From UMGS172 sp045637775 (lineage in GTDB: Bacteria; Bacillota; Clostridia; Oscillospirales; Acutalibacteraceae), in contig JAZUAC010000013.1 of the NCBI GenBank assembly GCA_045637775.1, positions 1 to 22,450 on the forward strand: a stretch of 22,450 bases of DNA, given 5' to 3'. The position numbers and the translations under genes are program-made. The notes below the pieces were generated by a model. It saw only the letters and a program-made list of their open reading frames with translations. It did no database searches and was not told where the DNA came from. Below, piece after piece: positions 1 through 7,073 of the stretch; position 1 is the stretch's first letter; every line of letters starts with the position of its first letter.

Positions 1-1431
1 CTGACCGCCCGAAACATTTGAGCCACCTTGACCCAAAGCGCTGTCATAGCCATCGTTAAATGAGGTTACAAACTTATCGGCTTCGGCGCTTTTTGAGGCG
101 GCAACAATCTGCTCCTCGGTTGCATTTTCATCGCCCCAAAGCAGGTTTTCCTTGATGGTGCCACTGAACAAAACATTCTTTTGAAGCACCATACTTACGC
201 CCTCACGGAGATTGAAAAGCGAGTAATCACGGACATTCACTCCGTCAACCAAAACCTCGCCCTCGTCAACATCATAAAGTCTCGGTATCATGGAAACGAG
301 TGTGGTCTTACCGCAACCCGTCGAACCGATAATACCCACCGTTGAGCCTGCCTCAATGGTCAGGTCGATATTCTGCAGAACCGCTTCTTCACTGTTTTTA
401 TAGTAGCGGAAGGAAACATTTTTGAACTCTATCTTGCCTTTTTCAACCTGCGCTTCGCAGTTTGCGGCTTCAAGGTCGGTAATATCGATTTCCTCGTTCA
501 AAACCTCTTTGATACGTTTAGCCGAAGCCAAAGCTCTTGCCGAGGTCATAAGCAACATGGTTATCATCATTATGGAAAAAAGTATTTGCGAAACATAGGT
601 CAAAAATGCCGAAAGCACACCAATTTCCATATCACCGCCTGCAACCGAGTTTGAGCCAAGCCACAGCACGATAATGGTTGTGATATTCATGAAAATTGTT
701 GAAACAGGACCCATGAATATCATGACCTTCATAGCCGACATACCCGACTGCTTTAGCTCGCGGTTAGCGGTTTGAAACTTTTCGTTTTCGTGTTTCTCAC
801 GCACAAAGGATTTTACCACACGAACGTTTGTAACGCTTTCCTGAACGGTGGAATTAAGGTTATCTATCTTCAACTGCATCCTTGAAAAGCGCTTGAAGCC
901 CATGAAAATAAGACCGAAAATAGCTATCATCATCAAAGGTACGCTGATAGCCAGCACTATGGAAAGGTCAGGCTTCAGCATGACCGCCATGATAATACCG
1001 CCTATCATCATACCGGGTGAACGAAGTGCCATTCTAAGCAGCATATTAACAAAATTCTGCAACTGTGTGACATCGTTGGTAAGCCTTGTTACGAGCGAGC
1101 CTGTTGAGAATTTATCGATATTCTTGAACGAAAACTCCTGCACTTTTTTATAAACATCGGAGCGAAGGTCGGCAGCAAAGTTTACCGATGCCTTAGCGCC
1201 GAAATATGCACCACCAACACCACCAACCATCATCATAACTGCAATACCAATCATACCGAGTGCAATAAGAATGCTTTTGGTAACGGTCAAGCTTCCGTCA
1301 CGACCGGCATCTATCACAACCGCAAGCATAAACGGCATCAGCATTTCACCGATGACCTCAACTATCATACAGATAGGTCCGGTTATAAAATACCTGAGAT
1401 AGGGCTTTATATACTTATACCACTGTTTCAT
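1..1431 (-). CDS. ABC exporter half-transporter (fused membrane and ATPase domains), 3' end cut by window
   Basis: Exports hydrophobic compounds or drugs at the cytoplasmic membrane as one half of a dimer; the substrate is inferred only from the MarR context. The visible 477 residues begin MKQWYKYIKPYLRYF. Hydrophobic segments fill roughly residues 1-310 (type I exporter membrane domain). The nucleotide-binding domain carries Walker A GSTGCGKTT near residues 369-377. The window ends exactly in the ABC signature (NVSGGQ, last visible residues), so Walker B and the H-loop lie outside. The ATG at 1431 is preceded by AAAGGGGG six bases upstream and overlaps the end of the MarR gene by 17 bases, so the two are translationally linked. 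Members of this family behind a MarR gene usually come as two consecutive half-transporter genes; a second would lie beyond the window start. Family assignment is firm, substrate unknown. Confidence 0.95.
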   Translation of the reverse strand, partial: MKQWYKYIKPYLRYFITGPICMIVEVIGEMLMPFMLAVVIDAGRDGSLTVTKSILIALGMIGIAVMMMVGGVGGAYFGAKASVNFAADLRSDVYKKVQEFSFKNIDKFSTGSLVTRLTNDVTQLQNFVNMLLRMALRSPGMMIGGIIMAVMLKPDLSIVLAISVPLMMIAIFGLIFMGFKRFSRMQLKIDNLNSTVQESVTNVRVVKSFVREKHENEKFQTANRELKQSGMSAMKVMIFMGPVSTIFMNITTIIVLWLGSNSVAGGDMEIGVLSAFLTYVSQILFSIMMITMLLMTSARALASAKRIKEVLNEEIDITDLEAANCEAQVEKGKIEFKNVSFRYYKNSEEAVLQNIDLTIEAGSTVGIIGSTGCGKTTLVSMIPRLYDVDEGEVLVDGVNVRDYSLFNLREGVSMVLQKNVLFSGTIKENLLWGDENATEEQIVAASKSAEADKFVTSFNDGYDSALGQGGSNVSGGQ

Positions 1432-1912
1432 CAATATCCCCCTTTAATTCTTCAGTCGTAACCGATTCAGCCTTTACAAGATTATTGAACATTCTTTCCG
1501 AAAATGCACGAAGCTGTTGTATTTCATCCTCCGAAAATCCGTCAAACATAAGTCGATCAATAGCTCCGACAATATGCTTGGTTTCGTCTATAACGCGCAT
1601 TCCCTTCTGGCTTACACGAATGTGATTGCGTCGACTGTCGCTCTGCGAAGCCTCTCTTTCAACAAAGCCCATCGATTCAAGCTTTTTAAGTGTCACGGCA
1701 ACGGCGGCGGCACTTATGTTAAAGCTTTCGGCAATCTGCCTTTGAGAAACGTCCTTATTCCTTGAAATATACATCAGCATCATATGTTGACTGCGATGAA
1801 TTCCAAAGGCCTCAACCGCGTGTTTTTCAAACAGTTTGCGGTGAGCACGGTCGGTCTGACGGGAAATCTCGGCCAATATCTTGACTTTTGCACTATGTTC
1901 CGAATTATTCAT
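1415..1912 (-). CDS. MarR-family transcriptional repressor of the adjacent ABC exporter
   Basis: A 165-residue winged-helix regulator. The helix-turn-helix lies about residues 55-78 (VSQRQIAESFNIS...VTLKKLE) and the wing carries the family hallmark DSRRNHIRVSQKG at about 92-104. An upstream ATG would add 15 residues, but it would lie inside the operator. The ATG at 1910-1912 has GAGGT eight bases upstream and is the better start. It is the first gene of an operon with the overlapping ABC exporter. Its promoter overlaps a long inverted repeat, so it very probably represses itself and the exporter until a ligand releases it. The inducer cannot be read from the sequence. Confidence 0.93.
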   Translation of the reverse strand: MNNSEHSAKVKILAEISRQTDRAHRKLFEKHAVEAFGIHRSQHMMLMYISRNKDVSQRQIAESFNISAAAVAVTLKKLESMGFVEREASQSDSRRNHIRVSQKGMRVIDETKHIVGAIDRLMFDGFSEDEIQQLRAFSERMFNNLVKAESVTTEELKGDIDETVV

Positions 1913-1931
1913 AAAACATACCTCACAAACG

Positions 1932-1969
1932 AAAATAGTTAACGCGTTTATTAACACGTTAACTATTTT
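1932..1969. promoter_or_regulatory. MarR operator: 13-bp perfect inverted repeat, two abutting TTAAC-GTTAA boxes
   Basis: The arms 1932-1944 (AAAATAGTTAACG) and 1957-1969 are perfect reverse complements around a 12-base centre. Inside it, 1939-1950 (TTAACGCGTTTA) and 1951-1962 (TTAACACGTTAA) are two directly adjacent 12-bp boxes of the form TTAAC-2-GTTAA, a half-site pattern known for MarR proteins such as AdcR/ZitR. It overlaps the -10 box and the expected transcription start of the marR promoter, so bound repressor would block polymerase. Confidence 0.85.
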
Positions 1970-1992
1970 ATCACATTATAATAAATTGTCAA
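1965..1992 (-). promoter_or_regulatory. Sigma-A promoter of the marR-ABC operon
   Basis: On the minus strand a perfect -35 TTGACA (1987-1992), a 16-base spacer and TAAAAT (1965-1970), with TG placed as an extended -10. The -10 lies within the right arm of the operator. Confidence 0.85.
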
Positions 1993-2030
1993 TAGAAAAC
2001 ATTGGAAAAAATCTTAATAAATTGCAAATT

Positions 2031-2672
2031 TTATTTGAACAAAACCCACGGGAAGGTATCGTTGGGCAACGCGGTAAATTCAAAACTTTTTCCTTTATGC
2101 TCAAAGCCCACAAGTCGGGAAAAAAGCGCCAATTTGCAATCAAACTGTGAACCGTATTTCCGATCTCCCAATACAGGATGCTTGCGTGACGCAAACTGCA
2201 CCCTTATCTGATGGGTTCGACCTGTGTAAAGCTTGACCCTGACCAACGACACAATACCATTTTCGGTTTCGGCAATGCCAATCCGCCAAAACTCAAGTTT
2301 TGCAGGCTTTACACCCTTTCGTTCACGGTTGACAACATAGGTCTTATTCTTTATGCGATCATGATACAGCAAATCCTCCAAAACACCGTGTTCATCAACC
2401 TCACCCGATACAACGGTCAGATACTCTTTTCTGAATGTCTTATCGGTTATCTGACGCGACAAATCTGCCGCGGTTTTGGAATTGTTGGCAAACACCATAA
2501 CGCCCGCAACATCTTTATCAAGCCTGTGCACCACAAAGGGCTTGACGCCCGTCTTTTGTTGGAGCAGTGTCGGCATACCAAACAGCTTACCGTCCTCGGA
2601 ATTTACACCCGAGGGTTTAATGCAGGCTGTAACACATTGGTCACTGTACAATACTTCTATTTTTTGCGCCAC
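2031..2672 (-). CDS. RluA-family pseudouridine synthase
   Basis: Isomerises specific uridines of rRNA or tRNA to pseudouridine in the cytoplasm. The 213-residue protein carries the RluA catalytic motif HRLDK (residues 49-53, Asp52 the predicted nucleophile), plus RTHQIRVQFA and HPVLGDRKYG further on. It lacks the N-terminal S4 domain of RluD, so it belongs to the short class; the target uridine cannot be predicted. The start is a GTG at 2670-2672, supported by AAGGGGGAG five bases upstream. No strong terminator follows before the marR promoter, so some read-through into marR is possible. Confidence 0.93.
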   Translation of the reverse strand: MAQKIEVLYSDQCVTACIKPSGVNSEDGKLFGMPTLLQQKTGVKPFVVHRLDKDVAGVMVFANNSKTAADLSRQITDKTFRKEYLTVVSGEVDEHGVLEDLLYHDRIKNKTYVVNRERKGVKPAKLEFWRIGIAETENGIVSLVRVKLYTGRTHQIRVQFASRKHPVLGDRKYGSQFDCKLALFSRLVGFEHKGKSFEFTALPNDTFPWVLFK

Positions 2673-2692
2673 TCAAACTCCCCCTTATATTT

Positions 2693-2721
2693 ATTGTAAT
2701 ACATTTGTCGCAAAATTTCAA
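2693..2721 (-). promoter_or_regulatory. Promoter of the RluA-type gene
   Basis: Minus-strand TTGAAA (2716-2721), 17-base spacer, TACAAT (2693-2698), 21 bases before the GTG start. It faces away from the promoter at 2727-2755, with only five bases between the two -35 boxes. Confidence 0.7.
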
Positions 2722-2726
2722 CAAGG

Positions 2727-2755
2727 TTGACAAACATCAATGAAAATGATATAAT
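2727..2755 (+). promoter_or_regulatory. Perfect consensus sigma-A promoter of the small membrane protein
   Basis: TTGACA (2727-2732), 17 bases, TATAAT (2750-2755): a full match to the housekeeping consensus. It places the transcription start near 2762 and excludes any translation start upstream of that. Confidence 0.9.
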
Positions 2756-2789
2756 TATCATGCAAAAAACAGTTGAAAGGATGCTGATT

Positions 2790-3266
2790 ATGGAAGAAAA
2801 CAAAATCCCCACCAATACTGCTATTATAGAAAATCCGGATAACAACGCTTCGGTCAACCCACCGTCCTACCAACCACCTGTTCAGACACACTATCAATAC
2901 ACTCAAGCTCCTGTTTATAATAATTATCCCGTATCAAAGATTCCCAAACCTTTTTACGGCTTCAATATAACTGCTTTGGTATTAGGAATAATCTCATTTA
3001 TATCCGGTGTTGAGAGCCTTTCAGATTCAATACAAATTTTATTCGGCAGTCTTAAATTGAATTCAGGCAGTTTCGAGTCACTCGGTTACTATGTTGCAGA
3101 TTGTACCACCGGTCTTATAATTACTGTTCTCTGCCTCATATTCGGTTTTATTGGCTATCGCAAAAAAGAGAACCATGGTCGTTCTTTAGGACTTGCGGGT
3201 CTAATTTGCGGCGGTATTGGTTTTTTAACTTATTTTACTTCTCTTGTGCTGTTCTCAATAGCTTGA
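2790..3266 (+). CDS. Small membrane protein with Pro/Tyr-rich cytoplasmic tail (DUF4190-like)
   Basis: A 158-residue protein of unknown function. It starts with an acidic, Asn/Pro/Tyr/Gln-rich stretch (about residues 1-55, with several PPxYxPP-like pieces). Three hydrophobic segments follow: NITALVLGIISFISG, TTGLIITVLCLIFGFIGY and LGLAGLICGGIGFLTYFTSLVLFSIA. A short RKKENHGRS loop before the last segment resembles small DUF4190-type membrane proteins of Gram-positive bacteria. The ATG at 2790 has GAAAGGA eight bases upstream; an in-frame ATG at 2781 abuts the ribosome site and is unlikely. It is monocistronic: strong promoter upstream, strong terminator at 3286-3319. Role not inferable. Confidence 0.8.
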   Translation: MEENKIPTNTAIIENPDNNASVNPPSYQPPVQTHYQYTQAPVYNNYPVSKIPKPFYGFNITALVLGIISFISGVESLSDSIQILFGSLKLNSGSFESLGYYVADCTTGLIITVLCLIFGFIGYRKKENHGRSLGLAGLICGGIGFLTYFTSLVLFSIA

Positions 3267-3285
3267 CTCAACCTATAAAATCACC

Positions 3286-3323
3286 AAAAGCCTTTCGGTT
3301 TCATTACCGAAAGGCTTTTTGCT
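3286..3323. terminator. Bidirectional terminator shared by converging genes
   Basis: A perfect 14-bp stem (3286-3299 with 3306-3319; core AGCCTTTCGGT) with a six-base loop, A-run on one side and T-run on the other. It lies between the ends of the membrane protein gene and the CorC-type gene and should stop transcription from both. Confidence 0.92.
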
Positions 3324-3324
3324 T

Positions 3325-4608
3325 TTAATCTTCCTTTTCTTCCATGTCTTCAGCCTCTTCGGGCAAAAGAACCGTAACGTTTATCTCCATAACACGTCGC
3401 TGGTCGACTTTGGTGACCTTGACGTGCAGGTTCTCATAACGGAACTCGTCACCTTCATCGGCGATTTTGCCAAGCTGTTCAAGTACCCAACCGCCAACCG
3501 ATACCGATTCAGATTCCTCATCGACGGTCAACTCAAAGTATTCAAACATTTTATCGAGCTGAGTTCCGCAAAGCACGGTAACTGTGCCGTCTCCGTTTTC
3601 ATTGAATTCCTCAACGACCTCGTCATACTCGTCCCAAATTTCGCCAACAAGCTCTTCCAGAATATCTTCCATAGTGACAATTCCGATAGTACCGCCGTAC
3701 TCGTCGGATACAACAGCCATATGGGTCTTTTCCTTCTGTAAAAGCTTCAAAAGTTCACTGATTGGCATCTGCTTAGCAACAAAAACTGTGTCTTTTATAA
3801 TAGACTCAACCGATTGACCGCAGACAACAACATGCTTGTTAAAATCGCGGATATGTATAAATCCTACAATACTGTCAACCGTTTCGTCATACACAGGCAA
3901 CCTTGAAAAACCGGATTCGTCAAAAGCTCTGGTAATATCCTCAACACTGTCGTTCTTATCAACTGCAACCATATCAACTCGAGGAGTCAAAATATCATTA
4001 ACAGGACATTCGCTGAACGAAATTGCCGAACGAATAAGATCGCTTTCCTCTTCATCGAGTCCGCCACCCTCTTCAGCCTCATCAACAATATTGATAAGCT
4101 CGTCACCTGTGATTGCTTCTTGACTCTCAAGCTTAAACATCTTTTTAAGCATCTTTTTCCAAACCACAAAGAACGCAACAAGCGGTGAGAAAACAAGCAT
4201 CAAAGCCCTTAAAAACGGTGCAGCAAAGCAGGCAAACTTTTCAGGCTTCTCTTTGGCAATGCTCTTAGGTGACACCTCGCCAAAAATAAGGATAGCAACC
4301 GTCATAACAACAGTTGAAACGGTCGAACCAATGTTTTCGTTTTTCAAAAGATCAATAAAAAGAATGGTTGCAACCGAGGTTGCCGCAATATTGACGATGT
4401 TGTTACCGATAAGCACGGTAGAAAGCATCTTGTCATAATTGTCGGTCATAGAATAAGCAAGCGCTGCACGGCGATTGCCCTCATCTGCCATCATTTTAAG
4501 CCTGATTTTGTTAAGTGATGTGAATGATGTTTCCGACGCTGAAAAGAACGCCGACAAAGCTATAAGAATAATAAGAATTATTATCTTCGCCCAACTGTCC
4601 GGATCCAA
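3325..4608 (-). CDS. CNNM/CorC-type membrane protein with CBS pair (hemolysin C-like)
   Basis: Probable ion (Mg2+/Co2+) efflux or sensing protein of the cytoplasmic membrane; such proteins were historically called hemolysins. The 427 residues hold a DUF21/CNNM membrane domain with several helices (first AKIIILIILIALSAFF; conserved SASETSFTSLN; a Pro-containing FGEVSPKSIAKEKPE). A CBS pair lies at about residues 205-325 (RVDMVAVDKNDSVEDI...FIHIRD and DEYGGTIGIVTMEDILEELVGEI). A CorC_HlyC domain ends the protein. The TTG at 4606-4608 is chosen because AGGAGGGG lies eight bases before it and length then matches the family; an in-frame ATG 120 bases upstream lies upstream of the promoter. Substrate is family knowledge, not seen here. 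Confidence 0.9.
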   Translation of the reverse strand: MDPDSWAKIIILIILIALSAFFSASETSFTSLNKIRLKMMADEGNRRAALAYSMTDNYDKMLSTVLIGNNIVNIAATSVATILFIDLLKNENIGSTVSTVVMTVAILIFGEVSPKSIAKEKPEKFACFAAPFLRALMLVFSPLVAFFVVWKKMLKKMFKLESQEAITGDELINIVDEAEEGGGLDEEESDLIRSAISFSECPVNDILTPRVDMVAVDKNDSVEDITRAFDESGFSRLPVYDETVDSIVGFIHIRDFNKHVVVCGQSVESIIKDTVFVAKQMPISELLKLLQKEKTHMAVVSDEYGGTIGIVTMEDILEELVGEIWDEYDEVVEEFNENGDGTVTVLCGTQLDKMFEYFELTVDEESESVSVGGWVLEQLGKIADEGDEFRYENLHVKVTKVDQRRVMEINVTVLLPEEAEDMEEKED

Positions 4609-4666
4609 GATAGAACCCCTCCTATAAATCAAAAAAATACTTGCGCAAACAGAATCACGCAAGGTA

Positions 4667-4695
4667 ATGATAACACAAACACTTTTATATTGCAA
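4667..4695 (-). promoter_or_regulatory. Promoter of the CorC-type gene
   Basis: Minus-strand TTGCAA (4690-4695), 17 bases, TATCAT (4667-4672). It lies about 60 bases before the TTG start and so supports the shorter reading frame. Confidence 0.65.
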
Positions 4696-4795
4696 GTAGA
4701 ATAACAACTTTTGAGCAAGATTTAACAATTAGCACTTGAACAATAGTTTTCCATTTATAATTCCAAGCGCAAGTTCGTTTCTTTACAATTCCCCA

Positions 4796-4824
4796 TTGCA
4801 AAATTTGTCAGTTTGAGGTATAAT
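4796..4824 (+). promoter_or_regulatory. Promoter of the trmB-carboxypeptidase operon
   Basis: TTGCAA (4796-4801), 17-base spacer, TATAAT (4819-4824), 45 bases before the trmB ATG. Confidence 0.8.
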
Positions 4825-4868
4825 AGTTAAGTATATTATTATAAGTTTGTATTTTCAGGGTGAATTTT

Positions 4869-5558
4869 ATGAGAATGAAAAGATTAAAGCATTTGGACGA
4901 CCGTAAATCAGCGGTCGGCGGTATGCTTATTTCTGCCAAGTCGGACGACCTTAACTTTGCCACCGCAGGAGACAAAAAAGATTTTTTGGACCTTAACGAC
5001 TGGTTTGGCACAGAACGTCCCTTGTGGCTTGAAATTGGTTGCGGTAAGGGGCAGTTTGCCTGCGAATTGGCGAAACAAAACCCCGATATTAACATAGTTG
5101 CTGTCGAGAAAAACACCAACGTTATCGTTCAGGCCTGCGAAAAAGCTCTTGAACTTGGTGTCGACAACGTCCGATTCTTGAAATGCGGTGCTGAATACAT
5201 CACAAAATACTTAAAACCTCATTCTGTTGAGCGCTTGTTTTTAAATTTTTCGTGTCCCTTCCCCAAAAAGAGTCACGCAAGCCACCGTTTAACAAGCTCC
5301 ACATTTCTTCCCCTTTATAAAGAATTATTAACTGAAGGTGCCGAGATTCACCAAAAGACCGACAACCGTCAGCTGTTTGAGTTTTCTTTGGAACAGTTTT
5401 CCGACCACGGATTCACTCTAAAAAATATCTCGTTAGACCTACACAACAGTGATTTTGAGGGCAACATAGTAACAGAATACGAGCAACGCTTTGTGTCTCA
5501 AGGCTTGCCTATCTACCGACTCGAAGCCTATTTAAAGTCAAACAACAAAAACGATTAA
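4869..5558 (+). CDS. trmB: tRNA (guanine-N7-)-methyltransferase
   Basis: Transfers a methyl group from S-adenosylmethionine to N7 of guanosine 46 in tRNA variable loops, in the cytoplasm. The 229 residues show the SAM-binding LEIGCGKGQF (about 54-63), VAVEKN, and the family block LNFSCPFPKKSHASHRLTSSTFL (about 125-147). KTDNRQLFEFSLEQF and TEYEQRF...GLPIYRLEA complete it. In most TrmB proteins that block reads NFSDPWPKK; here the Asp is Cys129 and the Trp is Phe. The remaining signature residues are intact, so this looks like a lineage variant rather than decay. The ATG at 4869 is chosen because CAGGGTG lies six bases upstream; the in-frame GTG at 4860 is part of that ribosome site. It heads an operon with the carboxypeptidase 13 bases downstream. 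Confidence 0.93.
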   Translation: MRMKRLKHLDDRKSAVGGMLISAKSDDLNFATAGDKKDFLDLNDWFGTERPLWLEIGCGKGQFACELAKQNPDINIVAVEKNTNVIVQACEKALELGVDNVRFLKCGAEYITKYLKPHSVERLFLNFSCPFPKKSHASHRLTSSTFLPLYKELLTEGAEIHQKTDNRQLFEFSLEQFSDHGFTLKNISLDLHNSDFEGNIVTEYEQRFVSQGLPIYRLEAYLKSNNKND

Positions 5559-5571
5559 AGGATGTTAGAAG

Positions 5572-6693
5572 ATGTCTTATCACTCCGACCATGATAAATA
5601 CGGCGATTTTTTCAACAGTTATTCGCCAGACCGTCATCCTCCCGTTCAAAGCCGTCCTCAGGTTCGAAACAGCCGTCCTCCCAAACGTAAAAAGCGCCGT
5701 TTAAAACCGGCTATCAAGCTTGGAATCAGCGTGATTGCCATTGGTTTGGTGATCTTAATTATAATTCTTTCAATTTCAAAATGTTCAGATAATAAATCCA
5801 ATACCATAGAAAAACCTCCCGTGACATCGAGCAACATAACATCTACAGTAAACACCGTCCCTGAAGAAAAAATCAACCGTCCGCAATCAACCGACTATAC
5901 CGTGACATTGGGCGACCAGATTGAAAGCATTCATGCGGTTTTGATTGATTCTTCAAACGACACTATTCTCGCTCGCCGTAATGCCGACAAGCAGATATAC
6001 CCTGCCTCTATGACCAAGGTCATGACACTTTTGGTCGCGGCAGAGAATATCACCGATTATAACCAAACCTTTAAAATGACCTCGAAGATAATCGATCCCG
6101 TTTACCGTTTGGACCTCACCTTGGCCGGATTTTGCCCTAATGAAGAAGTCAAACTCATCGACATGATGTACGGTATGACGCTTGAGTCAGGTGCCGAGGC
6201 TGCGGTTGGCCTTGCAGTTCATGTTGCGGGCTCTGAAGAAGAATTTGTCAAGCTGATGAACCAAAAGTGCAAGGATTTAGGGCTGACGTCAACCAATTTC
6301 ACCAATGTCAGTGGCCAGCACAATAAGGAACACTACACCACTGCCATCGAAATGGCGATGATAATGAAGGCCGCCGTGAAGAACCCTCTTTGTCGCGAAA
6401 TTCTTTCGACCGAGTACTACACCATTCCCAAAAATGATTTCCACGAGGAGCTAAAGTTCCATAGCGGAATGTTCGAAAAGATGTATGGCAACGAGCCTGA
6501 AGTCGCAACCATTAAAGGTGGTAAAACAGGCTTTACCGCACAGTCACTGTTCTGCCTTGTCAGCTTTGCTGTGACCGATGACGGTCGTGAGATAATCTGC
6601 GTTACTGCCGAGGGCGAAAGAAAATACTCACCCATCTACGATTGCATTGAGCTTTATAAGGAATATACCCATCCTGTAAAGGGCGATTCGTGA
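5572..6693 (+). CDS. Membrane-anchored serine-type D-Ala-D-Ala carboxypeptidase (peptidase S11)
   Basis: Trims the terminal D-alanine of peptidoglycan stem peptides outside the membrane. The 373-residue protein has a cytoplasmic N-terminus rich in Pro, Arg and Lys, one hydrophobic segment (about residues 49-67, LGISVIAIGLVILIIILSIS) and a Thr/Ser-rich linker. The S11 domain has the active-site SMTK (Ser146, Lys149), a second motif SGAE at Ser206 and the KTG triad at 318-320 in GGKTGFT. Classical members read SGN at the second motif; here Asn is Ala208. The single N-terminal helix without a clear cleavage site points to a type II membrane anchor rather than the C-terminal amphipathic anchor of DacA/DacF. 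The ATG has AAAGGATG upstream and follows trmB by 13 bases; a strong terminator ends the operon. Confidence 0.9.
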   Translation: MSYHSDHDKYGDFFNSYSPDRHPPVQSRPQVRNSRPPKRKKRRLKPAIKLGISVIAIGLVILIIILSISKCSDNKSNTIEKPPVTSSNITSTVNTVPEEKINRPQSTDYTVTLGDQIESIHAVLIDSSNDTILARRNADKQIYPASMTKVMTLLVAAENITDYNQTFKMTSKIIDPVYRLDLTLAGFCPNEEVKLIDMMYGMTLESGAEAAVGLAVHVAGSEEEFVKLMNQKCKDLGLTSTNFTNVSGQHNKEHYTTAIEMAMIMKAAVKNPLCREILSTEYYTIPKNDFHEELKFHSGMFEKMYGNEPEVATIKGGKTGFTAQSLFCLVSFAVTDDGREIICVTAEGERKYSPIYDCIELYKEYTHPVKGDS

Positions 6694-6726
6694 TGATGCG
6701 AACCATCGTCTCAAGATAAACATCCA

Positions 6727-6763
6727 CCCCACCCAAGTTTTAAAACTTGGGTGGGGTTATTTT
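6727..6763 (+). terminator. Terminator of the trmB-carboxypeptidase operon
   Basis: Perfect palindrome with 15-base arms (6727-6741 CCCCACCCAAGTTTT; 6742-6756), effectively a GC-rich stem closing on a small A/T loop, followed by TTATTTT. Confidence 0.93.
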
Positions 6764-6783
6764 GCAAAACACAATGTTTTCAC

Positions 6784-6812
6784 TTGACAAATCGGTTAAC
6801 TTGCGGTAAAAT
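6784..6812 (+). promoter_or_regulatory. Strong promoter of the tRNA-Pro locus
   Basis: TTGACA (6784-6789), 17 bases, TAAAAT (6807-6812). The start is expected near 6819, only about 12 bases before the first tRNA 5' half at 6831. I see no convincing second promoter directly before the complete tRNA at 7243, so the transcript should include both 206-base units. Confidence 0.88.
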
Positions 6813-6830
6813 ATTCAAGCGTCCTAAAAA

Positions 6831-6867
6831 CGAGGTGTGGCGCAGTTGGTAGCGCGCCAGTTTTGGG
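6831..6867 (+). pseudogene. Isolated 5' half of tRNA-Pro(UGG), copy 1
   Basis: Identical to nucleotides 1-37 of the intact tRNA (acceptor 5' strand, D-arm, anticodon 5' strand and anticodon TGG), then switches to unrelated sequence exactly between positions 37 and 38. It lacks the T-arm and acceptor 3' strand and cannot form a tRNA alone. Confidence 0.93.
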
Positions 6868-7036
6868 CTTTGAGCATGAGCGCATCCGGTGGATGATTCA
6901 GCGAATGCGAAATGGCGCCGCGGTCAAAATCGTTAGCGACGAGTAGGAGCGACCAACGATTTTGGGCACCGCAAGAGGGTTGCCAAAACGGATTGCACCG
7001 CAGTCATTTTAGTTTGTCTTTAAATTTAATATTTTT
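6831..7036 (+). repeat. Tandem unit 1: tRNA-Pro 5' half plus 169-bp structured segment
   Basis: The first of two 206-bp direct repeats. Bases 6831-6867 equal the first 37 nucleotides of the complete tRNA-Pro at 7243; the remaining 169 bases are unrelated to it. The segment holds a small CATCC-GGT-GGATG hairpin (6883-6895) and a long stem. In that stem CAAAATCGTT (6925-6934) pairs with 6955-6964, extended by GCGGT (6920-6924) with ACCGC (6968-6972) across a three-base bulge. It also holds CCAAAAC (6983-6989), the exact complement of GTTTTGG around the tRNA-Pro anticodon, and an AT-rich tail. Compared with unit 2 it differs at only two positions (6890 and 6982). No reading frame of note. Confidence 0.95.
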
Positions 7037-7073
7037 CGAGGTGTGGCGCAGTTGGTAGCGCGCCAGTTTTGGG
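7037..7073 (+). pseudogene. Isolated 5' half of tRNA-Pro(UGG), copy 2
   Basis: Same 37 nucleotides and the same 37/38 breakpoint as copy 1. Together with the tRNA itself this gives three 37-bp direct repeats at an exact 206-base period. Confidence 0.93.

Noticed and set aside
4640..4663. CTTGCG/CGCAAG hairpin followed by T-run before the CorC-type gene, as an attenuator
   Set aside because: The mapped promoter places the transcript start at about 4660, inside the first arm, so the hairpin would not be fully transcribed.
6940..6980. T-box-like pieces (GAGTAGG followed by GGGCACCGC) in the 169-bp unit
   Set aside because: The GGNACCGC core is only partly matched, the UGGN that pairs with the tRNA end reads GGGC, the distance to the AGTA-like piece is far too short for Stem I, and no regulated reading frame follows.
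6868..7036. Retron or group I intron core in the tRNA-Pro unit
   Set aside because: 169 bp is too short for a group I intron core, conserved P/Q/R/S elements are not seen, and no reverse transcriptase or endonuclease gene is nearby.
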